The position numbers were made by a program, and so were the translations under genes. DNA of 55,161 nucleotides from Maribrevibacterium harenarium (GTDB taxonomy: Bacteria; Pseudomonadota; Gammaproteobacteria; Pseudomonadales; Marinomonadaceae), in contig NZ_VFRR01000019.1 of assembly GCF_006385675.1 (NCBI RefSeq), positions 1 to 55,161 of the forward strand. Direction: 5' to 3'. Under the pieces are notes generated by a model. It was not told the DNA's origin. It ran no database searches and saw nothing but the letters and a program-made list of their open reading frames with translations. The stretch's first letter is position 1. Each line of letters opens with the position of its first letter. Below are positions 45,268 to 53,980 of the stretch, piece by piece.

Positions 45268-47109
45268 TTATTCGCCGATATCTTCCGCTAAAAAGCCACC
45301 TGTTTGGTGAGCCCAGAGCTTAGCGTAGATACCATTTTGCTCCACGAGCTGCTGATGGGTGCCCATTTCAGCGATTCGCCCCTGATCCAATACCACCAGT
45401 CGATCCATTTCTGCAATGGTAGATAGCCGGTGGGCAATGGCGATAACAGTTTTACCTTCCATTAAGCGATACAAACTACTCTGAATGGCTGCCTCTACTT
45501 CAGAGTCGAGGGCAGAGGTTGCTTCATCCAACACCAAGATTGGGGCATCCTTGAGTAACACGCGGGCAATAGCGATACGCTGACGCTGACCGCCAGACAA
45601 CTTGATACCACGCTCCCCTACCATGGCGTCGTAGCCTGAGTTTCCGTAGGGGTCAGTGAGTGTCAGGATGAAATCGTGGGCTTCCGCTTGTTTAGCGGCG
45701 GCGATCATCTGTTCTTCGGTGGCATCAGGATTCCCGTAAAGTAAGTTTTCTCGCACCGTGCGATGCAGCAAAGAGGTATCTTGAGTCACCATACCGATAT
45801 TGGCACGCAAGGAATCCTGCTGCACTTGGCGTATATTCTGCCCGTCAATGGTAATCTGCCCGTCTTCCACATCATGGAAGCGCAATAGCAAATTCACAAT
45901 GGTGGATTTACCCGCACCGGAGCGACCAACCAAACCGACTTTCTCCCCCGGTTTAATGGTTAGGGCCAGCTTTTCGATCACCTTGCGATCTTGCTTACCG
46001 TAATGGAACACCACATCGTCAAAGCGAATTTCGCCGCGGGGCACATTTAGTGGCTGCGCATTTTCTTCATCAAGGATGGTAAGGGGTTTCGATAGGGTTC
46101 CCATCCCGTCTGCGACCATACCAATATTCTCAAACAGGGCACTGATTTCCCACATAATCCATTGGGACATACCATTGAGACGCAAAGCTAAACTTACCGC
46201 AATGGCAATTGCCCCGACACTAATGGCGCTATTTAGCCACAAGCCAATCGCTACCGCTGCGATAACAAACGCCAACAAATAATTGCAGCTTTGCACCCCT
46301 AGGTTCAGACCGGTCACCAAGCGCATTTGCCGGTAAACCGTTTGCAAGAACTCATCCATCCCTTCTTTGGCGTACACAGCTTCCCGTTGACTATGGGCAA
46401 ACAGTTTCACCGTAGTGATGTTGGTATAGCTATCCACGATGCGGCCAGTCATATTAGAACGAGCGTCCGCTTGCTCTTTCGAGATCTTTTTCAAACGTGG
46501 TACAAAATACAACTGCAAGGCGATGTAGCCAGCTAGCCACAAAAGCATGGGCAACATTAGACGATAGTCAGCGTTAGCAATGAGCACCAACATAGAGATG
46601 AAGTAAACCAGGATATACATCAGTACATCCATTAGCTTCATCACCGTTTCGCGCACGGCAAGGGAAGTTTGCATGACCTTGGTAGCAACCCGACCGGCAA
46701 AGTCATCCTGGAAGAAGCTAACACTTTGGCGAAGCACGAACCGGTGGGCCAACCAGCGAATACGCATGGGATAGTTGCCCAACAGGGTTTGGTGTACCAC
46801 TGCCGAGTGTAAAAAAGTCACCAGTGGCATGGCGACCAATACCATCAGGGACATACCTAGCAGGTGCAGCCACTCTTCCTGCAAGAAAGTATCAGGCTGC
46901 TTGGTCACCAACCAATCCACTAGCTGCCCCATGAAACTAAACAACACCACCTCTAGAATGGCGCTGGTAGCCGTTAGCAATGACATAACGATCAAAGGCA
47001 GCTTGACACCTTTGGAATAGTACCAACAAAAGGCAAATAGATTCTTTGGGGCCTGTTGGGGGTCAAGATCAGGATAAGGCCCCACCCACTTTTCAAAACG
47101 CTTCAACAT
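45268..47109 (-). CDS. ABC exporter, fused permease-ATPase (ABCB type)
   Basis: 613 residues. Six membrane segments (about 25-330) and a nucleotide-binding domain with Walker A GLVGRSGAGKSTIV near 394, Q loop GMVTQDTSLLH, signature LSGGQRQRIAIAR, Walker B ILVLDEATSALD and H loop AIAHRLST. Half-size lipid or drug exporter of the MsbA/multidrug type, working as a homodimer. The substrate is not predictable. Single gene, next to a divergent drug-type MFS exporter. Confidence 0.9.
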   Translation of the reverse strand: MLKRFEKWVGPYPDLDPQQAPKNLFAFCWYYSKGVKLPLIVMSLLTATSAILEVVLFSFMGQLVDWLVTKQPDTFLQEEWLHLLGMSLMVLVAMPLVTFLHSAVVHQTLLGNYPMRIRWLAHRFVLRQSVSFFQDDFAGRVATKVMQTSLAVRETVMKLMDVLMYILVYFISMLVLIANADYRLMLPMLLWLAGYIALQLYFVPRLKKISKEQADARSNMTGRIVDSYTNITTVKLFAHSQREAVYAKEGMDEFLQTVYRQMRLVTGLNLGVQSCNYLLAFVIAAVAIGLWLNSAISVGAIAIAVSLALRLNGMSQWIMWEISALFENIGMVADGMGTLSKPLTILDEENAQPLNVPRGEIRFDDVVFHYGKQDRKVIEKLALTIKPGEKVGLVGRSGAGKSTIVNLLLRFHDVEDGQITIDGQNIRQVQQDSLRANIGMVTQDTSLLHRTVRENLLYGNPDATEEQMIAAAKQAEAHDFILTLTDPYGNSGYDAMVGERGIKLSGGQRQRIAIARVLLKDAPILVLDEATSALDSEVEAAIQSSLYRLMEGKTVIAIAHRLSTIAEMDRLVVLDQGRIAEMGTHQQLVEQNGIYAKLWAHQTGGFLAEDIGE

Positions 47110-47265
47110 AATGTGTCATTCTTCCAAAATAAAATCGCCATCATGGTAGTGGAGTCTGTCCACTCGGTAAAATCCTAGTTTCACAGCCACGCCATCTTTG
47201 GTTCTAAAGTAACCTGAGTTCATGTGGTTTTAGTGCATAAAACTGCGATTACCCCGTGTTTTCAC

Positions 47266-47292
47266 ATTGACTACCCGACACGCTGGTATAAT
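47266..47292 (+). promoter_or_regulatory. Promoter of the MFS exporter gene
   Basis: Perfect TATAAT at 47287-47292; the best upstream element is TTGACT with a short 14-bp spacing, so the -35 assignment is weak. Leader of about 24 nt to the ATG at 47323. Confidence 0.4.
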
Positions 47293-47322
47293 CCCCAGCA
47301 CAAATCTGTTTCTAGGAATAAC

Positions 47323-48534
47323 ATGACTCTCTCACTTCCCATCTATCTCATCCTCGGTTTATTAGTAGGCTTAACGCCTCTGGCGATAGATGCATACCTA
47401 CCTAGCATTCCCACCATCGCCAGCGATCTGGGCATGGAAATAAGCTACATTCAGTTAACATTGAGTGTCTATTTGTTGGCATTTGCCCTACTTCAGGTGG
47501 TGTTTGGCCCCCTTTCTGATGCCTTGGGCCGCCGTAAGATTATCAATTTCGGTTTGATCGTGTTTGCCACGGGAAGTCTCTGGTGTGCTTTAAGCCAGGC
47601 CTATGACATGCTGATTATTGGCCGCGTCATTCAAGCCATAGGTGGTGCCGCGGTGGCGGTGAGTATCCCCGCATTGGTAAAAGATGGGCTCAGTACCGAA
47701 GAGTTTTCCAAGGCCATGTCCATGGTCATGTTAGTGATGGCATTAGCGCCATTGGCTGCTCCCATTATCGGTGGAGTCATTCTAGTCACTCTGTCCTGGC
47801 ATTACATTTTTGTTTTTCTTGCGGTGTTGACGCTTATTGGTATGGCGCTATTTCTGCGCAATATTCCTGAAACTCTTCCACGGGAACACCGGGTTCCGCT
47901 TTCCCTTCGAAACATTCTCTCGAACTACCGACGCTTAGCTAGGCATCCGGTAATCATGGGATACATCGTTGCCGGTTCATTTCATTTTGCCGGTCTGATG
48001 TGCTTTATCACTGGCGCGGCCTTTATTTATATCGAGCTCTATCATGTGCCTGAGCAGTATTTCGGTTTTTATATGGGACTGAATGTTGTTTCAATGATGA
48101 TAGCGACCACACTAAACCGACGCTATGTAGATCGACTCGGCCTACCAAAACTGACCCGCTATGGCATCCATGTTCTAGCGATTAGTGCAATACTACTGTT
48201 TGCTTTAGCAGTACTAGATATGCCGCCCCTTATCGCGATTATGCTCGGCTGCATGCTATACACGGGCACTATGGGCGTGTTGGGGGGCGGCTTGATGGCT
48301 GGCGCCATGCGCTACTCGGGCAAGCACAATGGCAGCGTCACCGCTTTGGCTGGTACTTTTCGCTTTACCGCTGGGGCCTTATCTGGAGCGATTGTTAGCG
48401 CCCTTCATGACGGGTCGCAAACTCCGATGTTAGTAGTCATGGCAAGCTGTGCTACCCTAGCCATTCTAGCTTGGTTTTGGACCATTCGAACTGAACGAAG
48501 CGGTGACTTTGCCTCACTCGAAGTTACCCAATAA
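47323..48534 (+). CDS. Bcr/CflA-family MFS drug exporter
   Basis: 403 residues from ATG 47323 (TAGGAATAAC ribosome-binding site; a 33-codon extension upstream is rejected because it would cover the promoter). 12 membrane segments, with LTPLAIDAYLPSIPTIASDLG, the Bcr/CflA signature, and motif A GPLSDALGRRKI, motif C-like PLAAPIIGG. H+-coupled efflux of drugs such as bicyclomycin, chloramphenicol, or of sulfonamides or peptides in other members. Confidence 0.9.
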   Translation: MTLSLPIYLILGLLVGLTPLAIDAYLPSIPTIASDLGMEISYIQLTLSVYLLAFALLQVVFGPLSDALGRRKIINFGLIVFATGSLWCALSQAYDMLIIGRVIQAIGGAAVAVSIPALVKDGLSTEEFSKAMSMVMLVMALAPLAAPIIGGVILVTLSWHYIFVFLAVLTLIGMALFLRNIPETLPREHRVPLSLRNILSNYRRLARHPVIMGYIVAGSFHFAGLMCFITGAAFIYIELYHVPEQYFGFYMGLNVVSMMIATTLNRRYVDRLGLPKLTRYGIHVLAISAILLFALAVLDMPPLIAIMLGCMLYTGTMGVLGGGLMAGAMRYSGKHNGSVTALAGTFRFTAGALSGAIVSALHDGSQTPMLVVMASCATLAILAWFWTIRTERSGDFASLEVTQ

Positions 48535-48552
48535 TTGATCAAGGTTTGTTTT

Positions 48553-48900
48553 ATGTTATCTGTATCTGAACTGATTAAATTAGTACGTACCAGCCCGGAA
48601 AAAGTAAATTTTCGGGACGTTATCGCCACCATTGATGAACACTATAATTTTACCCCGACGGCTTTTCGTAATGGTGATCAGCATAATGGTGTCGGCGAGA
48701 ATAATGGCTCCTGTAAAATTTTGTCATTTGCTAAGCTGAATGAACTGACTGTCGACGAAACATTGAATCTATTTGGTGATTTCTATCGTATGGATGTACT
48801 GCAACATCCCGATAACAGCGATCACCAAAATATTCGCCAGTTTATGGCACACGGTTGGGGTGGCGTAGATTTCACTGCAGCCGCACTCACTAGCAAATAA
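48553..48900 (+). CDS. HopJ-type III effector-family protein
   Basis: 115 residues from ATG 48553 (AAGG 8 nt upstream). Matches the HopJ family: YNFTPTAFRNGDQHN, CKILSFAKLNELT, LFGDFYRMDVL and the C-terminal HGWGGVDF. The family is common in free-living proteobacteria without a type III system and its function is unknown. Lies 18 bp after the MFS gene and 19 bp before the HAD gene, so all three likely form one transcript. Confidence 0.88.
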   Translation: MLSVSELIKLVRTSPEKVNFRDVIATIDEHYNFTPTAFRNGDQHNGVGENNGSCKILSFAKLNELTVDETLNLFGDFYRMDVLQHPDNSDHQNIRQFMAHGWGGVDFTAAALTSK

Positions 48901-48919
48901 GTTAACCCTCGGAGGAAGT

Positions 48920-49741
48920 ATGGAGCTGGTAGTTTTTGACTTAGATGGCACCTTGTTAAATAAACAGCAGCGGCTTTCTCCATTCACGATCGAAGTATTA
49001 AAAGCCCTCGACGAGCGCGGCATCCACTATACGGTTGCGACTGGCCGCACTCATTTGGCAGCGCAATCGTGTATTGCTGATCATGATTTTCCGAACTGGC
49101 TGATTTGCAAAAACGGTGTCGAGTGGTGGCACCCTCAAGAGAAGTATTATCGCCATCAGGGCATTTTAACGCCGGCCGAAATCGACTCGACCTTAGCAGC
49201 ATTTACCGAAGCCGATGTGACACCATTTGTCTTCTGTCTCGATCAGCACGGTCAACAGACTGCGTATTACTCTCGCCTAGTCAATTCTCAGGCAGAGCAT
49301 ATTTACGCAGAGCTCAAGGCCCACCCAGAGCTGAAGCTAGCGCCTCTAAGCGCATTACCGGAGCAGGCACAGATAATCAATCTCAGTGCACTGGGCCCCA
49401 AACCTGCCTTAGATCATATCGTTAGCCATTGTCACAGCCTACCACACCTCAGTGCCTACAGCGGTGGCGGTATTTACCATCCAGATATCTACTGGCTTGA
49501 TATCCATCACCGGCAAGCCTGCAAAGGGTCGTCAATTCAGCAGTTACAACAAGAACTAGGGGCGAGCAATATTATTGTGTTTGGCGACGGAGACAATGAT
49601 TTGCCTATGTTCAAAATTGCCCATGAAGCCTACGCCATGGCAAACGCAGATGACCATGTAAAACAGGCGTCCCACGATATCATTGGACACCATGATGAAG
49701 ATGGCGTCGCGAAATTCTTGGTGCAAAGATTTAGTTTGTAG
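48920..49741 (+). CDS. Cof-type HAD-IIB phosphatase
   Basis: 273 residues. Motif I FDLDGTLLNKQQ (D8, D10), motif II ATGRTHLA, and motif IV VFGDGDNDLPMFKIA are all present; the cap domain is of the IIB type (about 85-190). Members dephosphorylate sugar phosphates, pyridoxal phosphate or flavin mononucleotide. Substrate unknown. GGAGG ribosome-binding site. Confidence 0.88.
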   Translation: MELVVFDLDGTLLNKQQRLSPFTIEVLKALDERGIHYTVATGRTHLAAQSCIADHDFPNWLICKNGVEWWHPQEKYYRHQGILTPAEIDSTLAAFTEADVTPFVFCLDQHGQQTAYYSRLVNSQAEHIYAELKAHPELKLAPLSALPEQAQIINLSALGPKPALDHIVSHCHSLPHLSAYSGGGIYHPDIYWLDIHHRQACKGSSIQQLQQELGASNIIVFGDGDNDLPMFKIAHEAYAMANADDHVKQASHDIIGHHDEDGVAKFLVQRFSL

Positions 49742-49847
49742 AGCTACATATATCCTTATTTTTTAATACAAATTGAAACATTTTCTGCTTTACCTAGTCT
49801 CAGTAATGTCCCATAGTAATGATAGAAACTGAAGTTGGAGAAAGATC

Positions 49848-50003
49848 ATGGCTGAATTTTTAGTGTTTGCGTTAGTGATGAGTGCGGCAGCATTGGCCTT
49901 AGTACATACCGCCAAACAGCTCAGCCAGCCAAAACTTAAGCCGCAACCTATCAAAGTTGAAAACGAACAACAGCGAAGAACTCGCCAGCGCCGCTCTTAC
50001 TGA
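49848..50003 (+). CDS. Small single-span membrane protein, 51 residues
   Basis: An ATG at 49848 follows GGAG by 7 nt. The protein starts MAEFLVFALVMSAAALALV, a membrane helix, and ends in a basic tail QQRRTRQRRS. No family recognised. Separate from the HAD gene by 106 bp, so it may have its own promoter. Likely real because of the ribosome-binding site, hydrophobic helix and positive-inside tail. Confidence 0.6.
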   Translation: MAEFLVFALVMSAAALALVHTAKQLSQPKLKPQPIKVENEQQRRTRQRRSY

Positions 50004-50014
50004 TATCCATCATG

Positions 50015-50038
50015 ATAGCCCAGTTTACCCTGGGCTAT
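50015..50038. terminator. Hairpin between small membrane-protein gene and TyrR-like gene
   Basis: ATAGCCCAG-TTTACC-CTGGGCTAT, 9-bp stem, placed between convergent genes. No long U tract on either side. Confidence 0.55.
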
Positions 50039-50042
50039 ATTG

Positions 50043-50891
50043 TTAAGTCTTTTTGCTAATACCGTACTCTCTTAGTTTTAGTGCAATAGCGCCGTGACTC
50101 ATTCCGAGCTTCTTGGCTAATTTCCGGCTACTTGGGTAACTTGGAAAGAGTCCTTCCAGTAGCTTTTTCTCGAAGTTCTTTATGGTTTTTTCCAACGAAT
50201 CCTCAACGAGTTCGACTCTTACCGAGCTCATTTCGTTTTCGCCATTACTACGAGCATGCGCCAACATAGTATTGGACACTTCCCCGTCGAATTGCTCTGT
50301 TGTGGCTAGCAAACGCTCTTGCTGTCGATTGATGCGCTTGGCACTGCGCAAAAAGATTACACCGCCAGCCAAAATTGGCTCCCCTTCGTCATTGGGAATC
50401 GTGACGGGTTTAAACTCTGTCAAAATCAGTTGGCTATTGATGCGTATGCGTTTACTGCCCAACGACCCTGCCCGACGCCAATCAACACGAGCCAAGCCAG
50501 GGGCAACATCCGCAATCTTGCTACCGATCAGCTCTGCCACATTCCGCCCTAAATCTCGTGCAGCCTGATGGGTTGCCAAGGTAATACGGCCGCCCAAATC
50601 AACACTAACCACACCATCAGGCATTGCTTCTAGCAAATGCCACGTCGCATAGTGGGCTCGCTCAGTTGGCGTAAAGTGCACTACCTTCACATCGTGAACG
50701 CCATTGATACGTCGAATCGCTCCGAGTAGTAGCTGCAACTGTGCGAACGCTACATCCGGCATACCCACATAAAGCTGATCACTGTGGGTTCCCACTTCAA
50801 TCAACTGCAAGTCGATCTGGTGTAATAGAAATAAATCTAAAATCTCATGCACCATCCCGAGACGATTTTGACAATGAATCTCTAGTCGCAT
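50043..50891 (-). CDS. TyrR-like regulator without the AAA+ domain (ACT-PAS-HTH)
   Basis: 282 residues, about 230 fewer than TyrR. ACT domain at 1-72 (MRLEIHCQNRLGMVHEILDL), PAS at about 80-190 (HLLEAMPDGVVSVDL, GGVIFLRSAKR), then a linker where TyrR has its sigma-54-type ATPase, then the TyrR helix-turn-helix near 257-277 (KLAKKLGMSHGAIALKLREY). The ACT and PAS regions and the C-terminal domain match TyrR in order, so this is likely TyrR with the centre deleted rather than a frameshift; the reading frame is continuous. Aromatic amino acids are the probable ligands. Starts 2 nt after the ROK gene. Confidence 0.85.
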   Translation of the reverse strand: MRLEIHCQNRLGMVHEILDLFLLHQIDLQLIEVGTHSDQLYVGMPDVAFAQLQLLLGAIRRINGVHDVKVVHFTPTERAHYATWHLLEAMPDGVVSVDLGGRITLATHQAARDLGRNVAELIGSKIADVAPGLARVDWRRAGSLGSKRIRINSQLILTEFKPVTIPNDEGEPILAGGVIFLRSAKRINRQQERLLATTEQFDGEVSNTMLAHARSNGENEMSSVRVELVEDSLEKTIKNFEKKLLEGLFPSYPSSRKLAKKLGMSHGAIALKLREYGISKKT

Positions 50892-50893
50892 CC

Positions 50894-52081
50894 CTAGCCC
50901 TGACGAATGAGTACGGATTTATGGGGAGCAAAGGTATCGTATAGCGGCAATAATGCCGCACCGATCGCACCACTAAAATGCGCGGTTTTTGCCAAGGTAA
51001 AAGGCGGCACCGGAAGCAAGCTAATATCTGCGGTAGCTTGCTCTATTAGCGGCAATAAAGATTGCGCCAACCATTGGGGCAAATGCCCCCCAAACAGCAT
51101 TAGCTGCGGATTTTCCATGGCGATCACAGACGCAAACACCGGAGCCACGATGGGAGCAATCACCTGCCCCCATTGCTCAGTCGCAGCCATCACCTGTTGC
51201 GATGGGGTGACTAACCAATCGTCTGACAAGTTTATCCCTGCTTGCTCTAAATAGCGACGCAGACCACTGAGCGACAACACTTCCACAATGCAGCTGCCAA
51301 AGGGATTGTCCATCAAGGGAATTAAACCAAAGTGACCCGCACGCCCATCGGCGCCACGAACTATTTCCCCGTCACTGACAATGGCGGCACCGGTGGCAAT
51401 ACTAATGAAGAAGTACAAAAAGTATGGACAACTCGTGGCGAGAAACTTCTCCGCCAATGCCGATACCACAGCATCGTTTTCTCGCAAGGCTCGTAGTTGC
51501 GTCTGTTCACCCAGCCACGTTTCAAAACTCTCGTATTGCCAGTAGCTGACCCGGTCTGCGATGCGGCGAATATCACTGGTGGAAGTATGGGCTGGCAACA
51601 TGGTTTCTAACCAACAATCCATATAGTCAGGACAAGAAAAGCCGATGCCAGCCACTTTCACCCAATAATCGCCCAACTCTTGCCGTGCTTGCTCCAACAG
51701 CTCGGTAACAACTGCTTTTGCCTCTACTTCCCCAGGAAACAGACAAGCTGAACTTTGTGTGTAGATGACCTCACCCAAGAAATTAACCAAAGCTATGCTA
51801 ATACTGTTACGGTCAACGTTAATGCCAATGGCGAAAGCACCTTGCCCATTAAGCTCTAGCTCGATGCGAGGCTGTCCGCGGCGGCCTTTGGTTTTACCCC
51901 GTACCTGAATCAATTCCCGCTCTAACAGGGAATGGCAAATCACCGAGATGGACTGGGCGCTCAACCCGGTAAGGAGGGCAATATCAGCACGGGCAATACC
52001 GGGTTCATTACGAATCACGTTTAAAATAATGCGTTCATTAAACAAACGACTTTGTTCAGAGGTGCTGGTTGCGTTGCGCAT
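50894..52081 (-). CDS. ROK-family transcriptional regulator, degenerate kinase fold
   Basis: 395 residues from ATG 52081 (GGGA six nt upstream; a TTG start at 52093 is less likely). N-terminal winged helix-turn-helix (about 15-75, ADIALLTGLSAQSISVICHSL), then a ROK fold. The ATP-loop reads FAIGINVDRNSISI instead of a glycine-threonine motif, and the zinc cysteines are absent (HFGLIPLMDNPFGSC keeps only one). Probably a sugar- or amino-sugar-responsive repressor without kinase activity. Forms a two-gene operon with the TyrR-like gene. Confidence 0.8.
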   Translation of the reverse strand: MRNATSTSEQSRLFNERIILNVIRNEPGIARADIALLTGLSAQSISVICHSLLERELIQVRGKTKGRRGQPRIELELNGQGAFAIGINVDRNSISIALVNFLGEVIYTQSSACLFPGEVEAKAVVTELLEQARQELGDYWVKVAGIGFSCPDYMDCWLETMLPAHTSTSDIRRIADRVSYWQYESFETWLGEQTQLRALRENDAVVSALAEKFLATSCPYFLYFFISIATGAAIVSDGEIVRGADGRAGHFGLIPLMDNPFGSCIVEVLSLSGLRRYLEQAGINLSDDWLVTPSQQVMAATEQWGQVIAPIVAPVFASVIAMENPQLMLFGGHLPQWLAQSLLPLIEQATADISLLPVPPFTLAKTAHFSGAIGAALLPLYDTFAPHKSVLIRQG

Positions 52082-52264
52082 ACCTGATCCCAACCAAATA
52101 AATTTAAGTTATCGCTATTGGGCACCGAATGCCAGATTTTTACCTGCCAATATTCCCCACTAATCCAAGAAACTCCGACATAGGTCGTGACTTGGGTCTA
52201 TTCAATTTCATTTATGGGGTTAAATACAGTATTATCCGCCAACCATATTGGATACGGCTTCCTT

Positions 52265-53221
52265 ATGCAGTTAGATAAAATAGATCTGAACCTACTTCGT
52301 TACCTAGACTCGTTGTTACGTGAGCAAAATGTGACTCACGCAGCCAATCAGCTAGGCATAACCCAACCTGCCATGAGCAACGGTCTACGTCGGCTGCGTG
52401 ATTTATTTCATGATCCGCTACTGGTACGAACCAGCGATGGCATGATGCCAACTGCCTTGGCAATTCAACTGCAGCCTAGAGTGCAGAGTATTCTACAATC
52501 GGTCGATGAAGTACTCCACTTAGGGCAAGAGTTCGATGCGGATTCTAGCTCCCGAGTATTTCGTATAATGGCGAGTGACTATGCCGAAGCGACTCTGATT
52601 CCCCCCTTGATGCAGAAGTTGCAAGCGGAAGCGCCGGGGGTCATTCTGGATGTCATGAATCCCAGTGATGTGAGTTTCCACGATGTGGAGAAAGGCAAAG
52701 TAGACTTGGTGATCAACCGCTTCGAGCAGTTACCCCAGTCGTTTCACCAAAAATCGGTTTGGGTGGATCGCTTCTCTTGCTTGGTGCCTGCCAACGACAC
52801 TTTTTCCGATAGCTTGACGCTGGAAGAATATCTGGCCGCCCAACATGTTTGGGTTAGCAAAACCGGTTTCGGTGTCGGCGTTGGCATTCAACCCGAAGAA
52901 GTACAAAAGCTGGGCTGGGTGGATGGTTCTTTAGCAGAGCTAGGACACAAACGTAATATCCGTTTATTTACTCGGAACTACAATGTAGCCATGCGTGCGA
53001 CAGAGCAACTTGGCCTTATTGCCACACTCCCTTCCCTAGCGACTCGCTTGATGGAAGGCAATGACAAGGTAAGAGTCGTCGAACCTCCCTTTACTATTCC
53101 TCCGGTCGAACTGAAAATGCTGTGGAGCCCTTTACTCCAACATGATCCGGGGCATATTTGGTTGCGCTCGACTATCTCAGGCTGCGCTCGCGCTATCGCT
53201 GAGAATGCGGATTTGGGTTGA
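52265..53221 (+). CDS. LysR-family transcriptional regulator
   Basis: 318 residues from ATG 52265, chosen because LDKIDLNLLRYLDSLLREQN is the usual LysR opening; a longer frame from 52187 is not supported. Winged helix-turn-helix 4-65 (VTHAANQLGITQPAMSNGLRRLR) and a two-lobed effector domain from about 95. Target unknown; divergent from the ROK gene and convergent with the carbonic anhydrase gene. Confidence 0.88.
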   Translation: MQLDKIDLNLLRYLDSLLREQNVTHAANQLGITQPAMSNGLRRLRDLFHDPLLVRTSDGMMPTALAIQLQPRVQSILQSVDEVLHLGQEFDADSSSRVFRIMASDYAEATLIPPLMQKLQAEAPGVILDVMNPSDVSFHDVEKGKVDLVINRFEQLPQSFHQKSVWVDRFSCLVPANDTFSDSLTLEEYLAAQHVWVSKTGFGVGVGIQPEEVQKLGWVDGSLAELGHKRNIRLFTRNYNVAMRATEQLGLIATLPSLATRLMEGNDKVRVVEPPFTIPPVELKMLWSPLLQHDPGHIWLRSTISGCARAIAENADLG

Positions 53222-53250
53222 TTTAGCCTGATGATGCTTGCCTAGAAATC

Positions 53251-53277
53251 AAAACGGGAGCCATGCGCTCCCGTTTT
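53251..53277. terminator. Terminator between LysR and carbonic anhydrase genes
   Basis: AAAACGGGAG and CTCCCGTTTT flank a 7-nt loop. It works in both directions because the stem ends in an A/T run. Confidence 0.88.
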
Positions 53278-53297
53278 GCTCATATAGCCACCAATAA

Positions 53298-53969
53298 CTA
53301 CTGACAGTGGTAGTCGATACCCTTAGCAAGGGTGGGCATATCCCCATCCAGTTGGCGCTGGGCTTCCTCTACGCTAGAAGCGGTCACATCCAGATCGGTT
53401 ATATGACCGTTCTGAATACTGTAACACCAGCCATGCACATGTAGCTCCTGACCTGATTTCCAAGCATTTTGTACAATACTGGTGGCTGAGACGTTAGCTA
53501 CTTGCTCGATGACGTTCAGTTCACACATGCGATTAAAACGCAGACAATCATCACTGATGCCATCCAGTTCGGCCTTATGCAAGCGGTAAACATCTTTTAT
53601 GTGGCGCAGCCAGTTATCAATTAGGCCGTGTTCGCCATTCTCCATGGCCGCTTTAATACCGCCACAGCCGTAATGCCCAACCACCATAATATGCTTCACC
53701 TTAAGCACATCGACCGCATATTGGATCACAGAAAGGCAGTTTAGATCGGTATGCACCACCACATTGGCAATATTACGGTGTACAAATACTTCACCGGGGA
53801 GTAAGTCGACGATTTGGTTAGCAGGGACACGACTGTCTGCACACCCGATCCAGAGATACTCGGGCTTTTGTTGTTGGGAAAGTTTCTCGAAGAATACTGG
53901 ATCTTCGGCGTTAACTTTTGCCGCCCATGCCCGGTTTTTCGCAAAAAGGTTTGGCAGTATTTTTGACAT
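53298..53969 (-). CDS. can: Beta-class carbonic anhydrase
   Basis: 223 residues from ATG 53969 (AAGGATCAAACC upstream; 13 extra codons rejected). CO2 hydration enzyme. Zinc ligands C43, H99 and C102, with the D45-R47 dyad in GCADSRVPA and the sequence GHYGCGG. Same length and motif set as E. coli Can. Lies 11 nt after the RlmA gene. Confidence 0.94.
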   Translation of the reverse strand: MSKILPNLFAKNRAWAAKVNAEDPVFFEKLSQQQKPEYLWIGCADSRVPANQIVDLLPGEVFVHRNIANVVVHTDLNCLSVIQYAVDVLKVKHIMVVGHYGCGGIKAAMENGEHGLIDNWLRHIKDVYRLHKAELDGISDDCLRFNRMCELNVIEQVANVSATSIVQNAWKSGQELHVHGWCYSIQNGHITDLDVTASSVEEAQRQLDGDMPTLAKGIDYHCQ

Positions 53970-53980
53970 AGGTTTGATCC

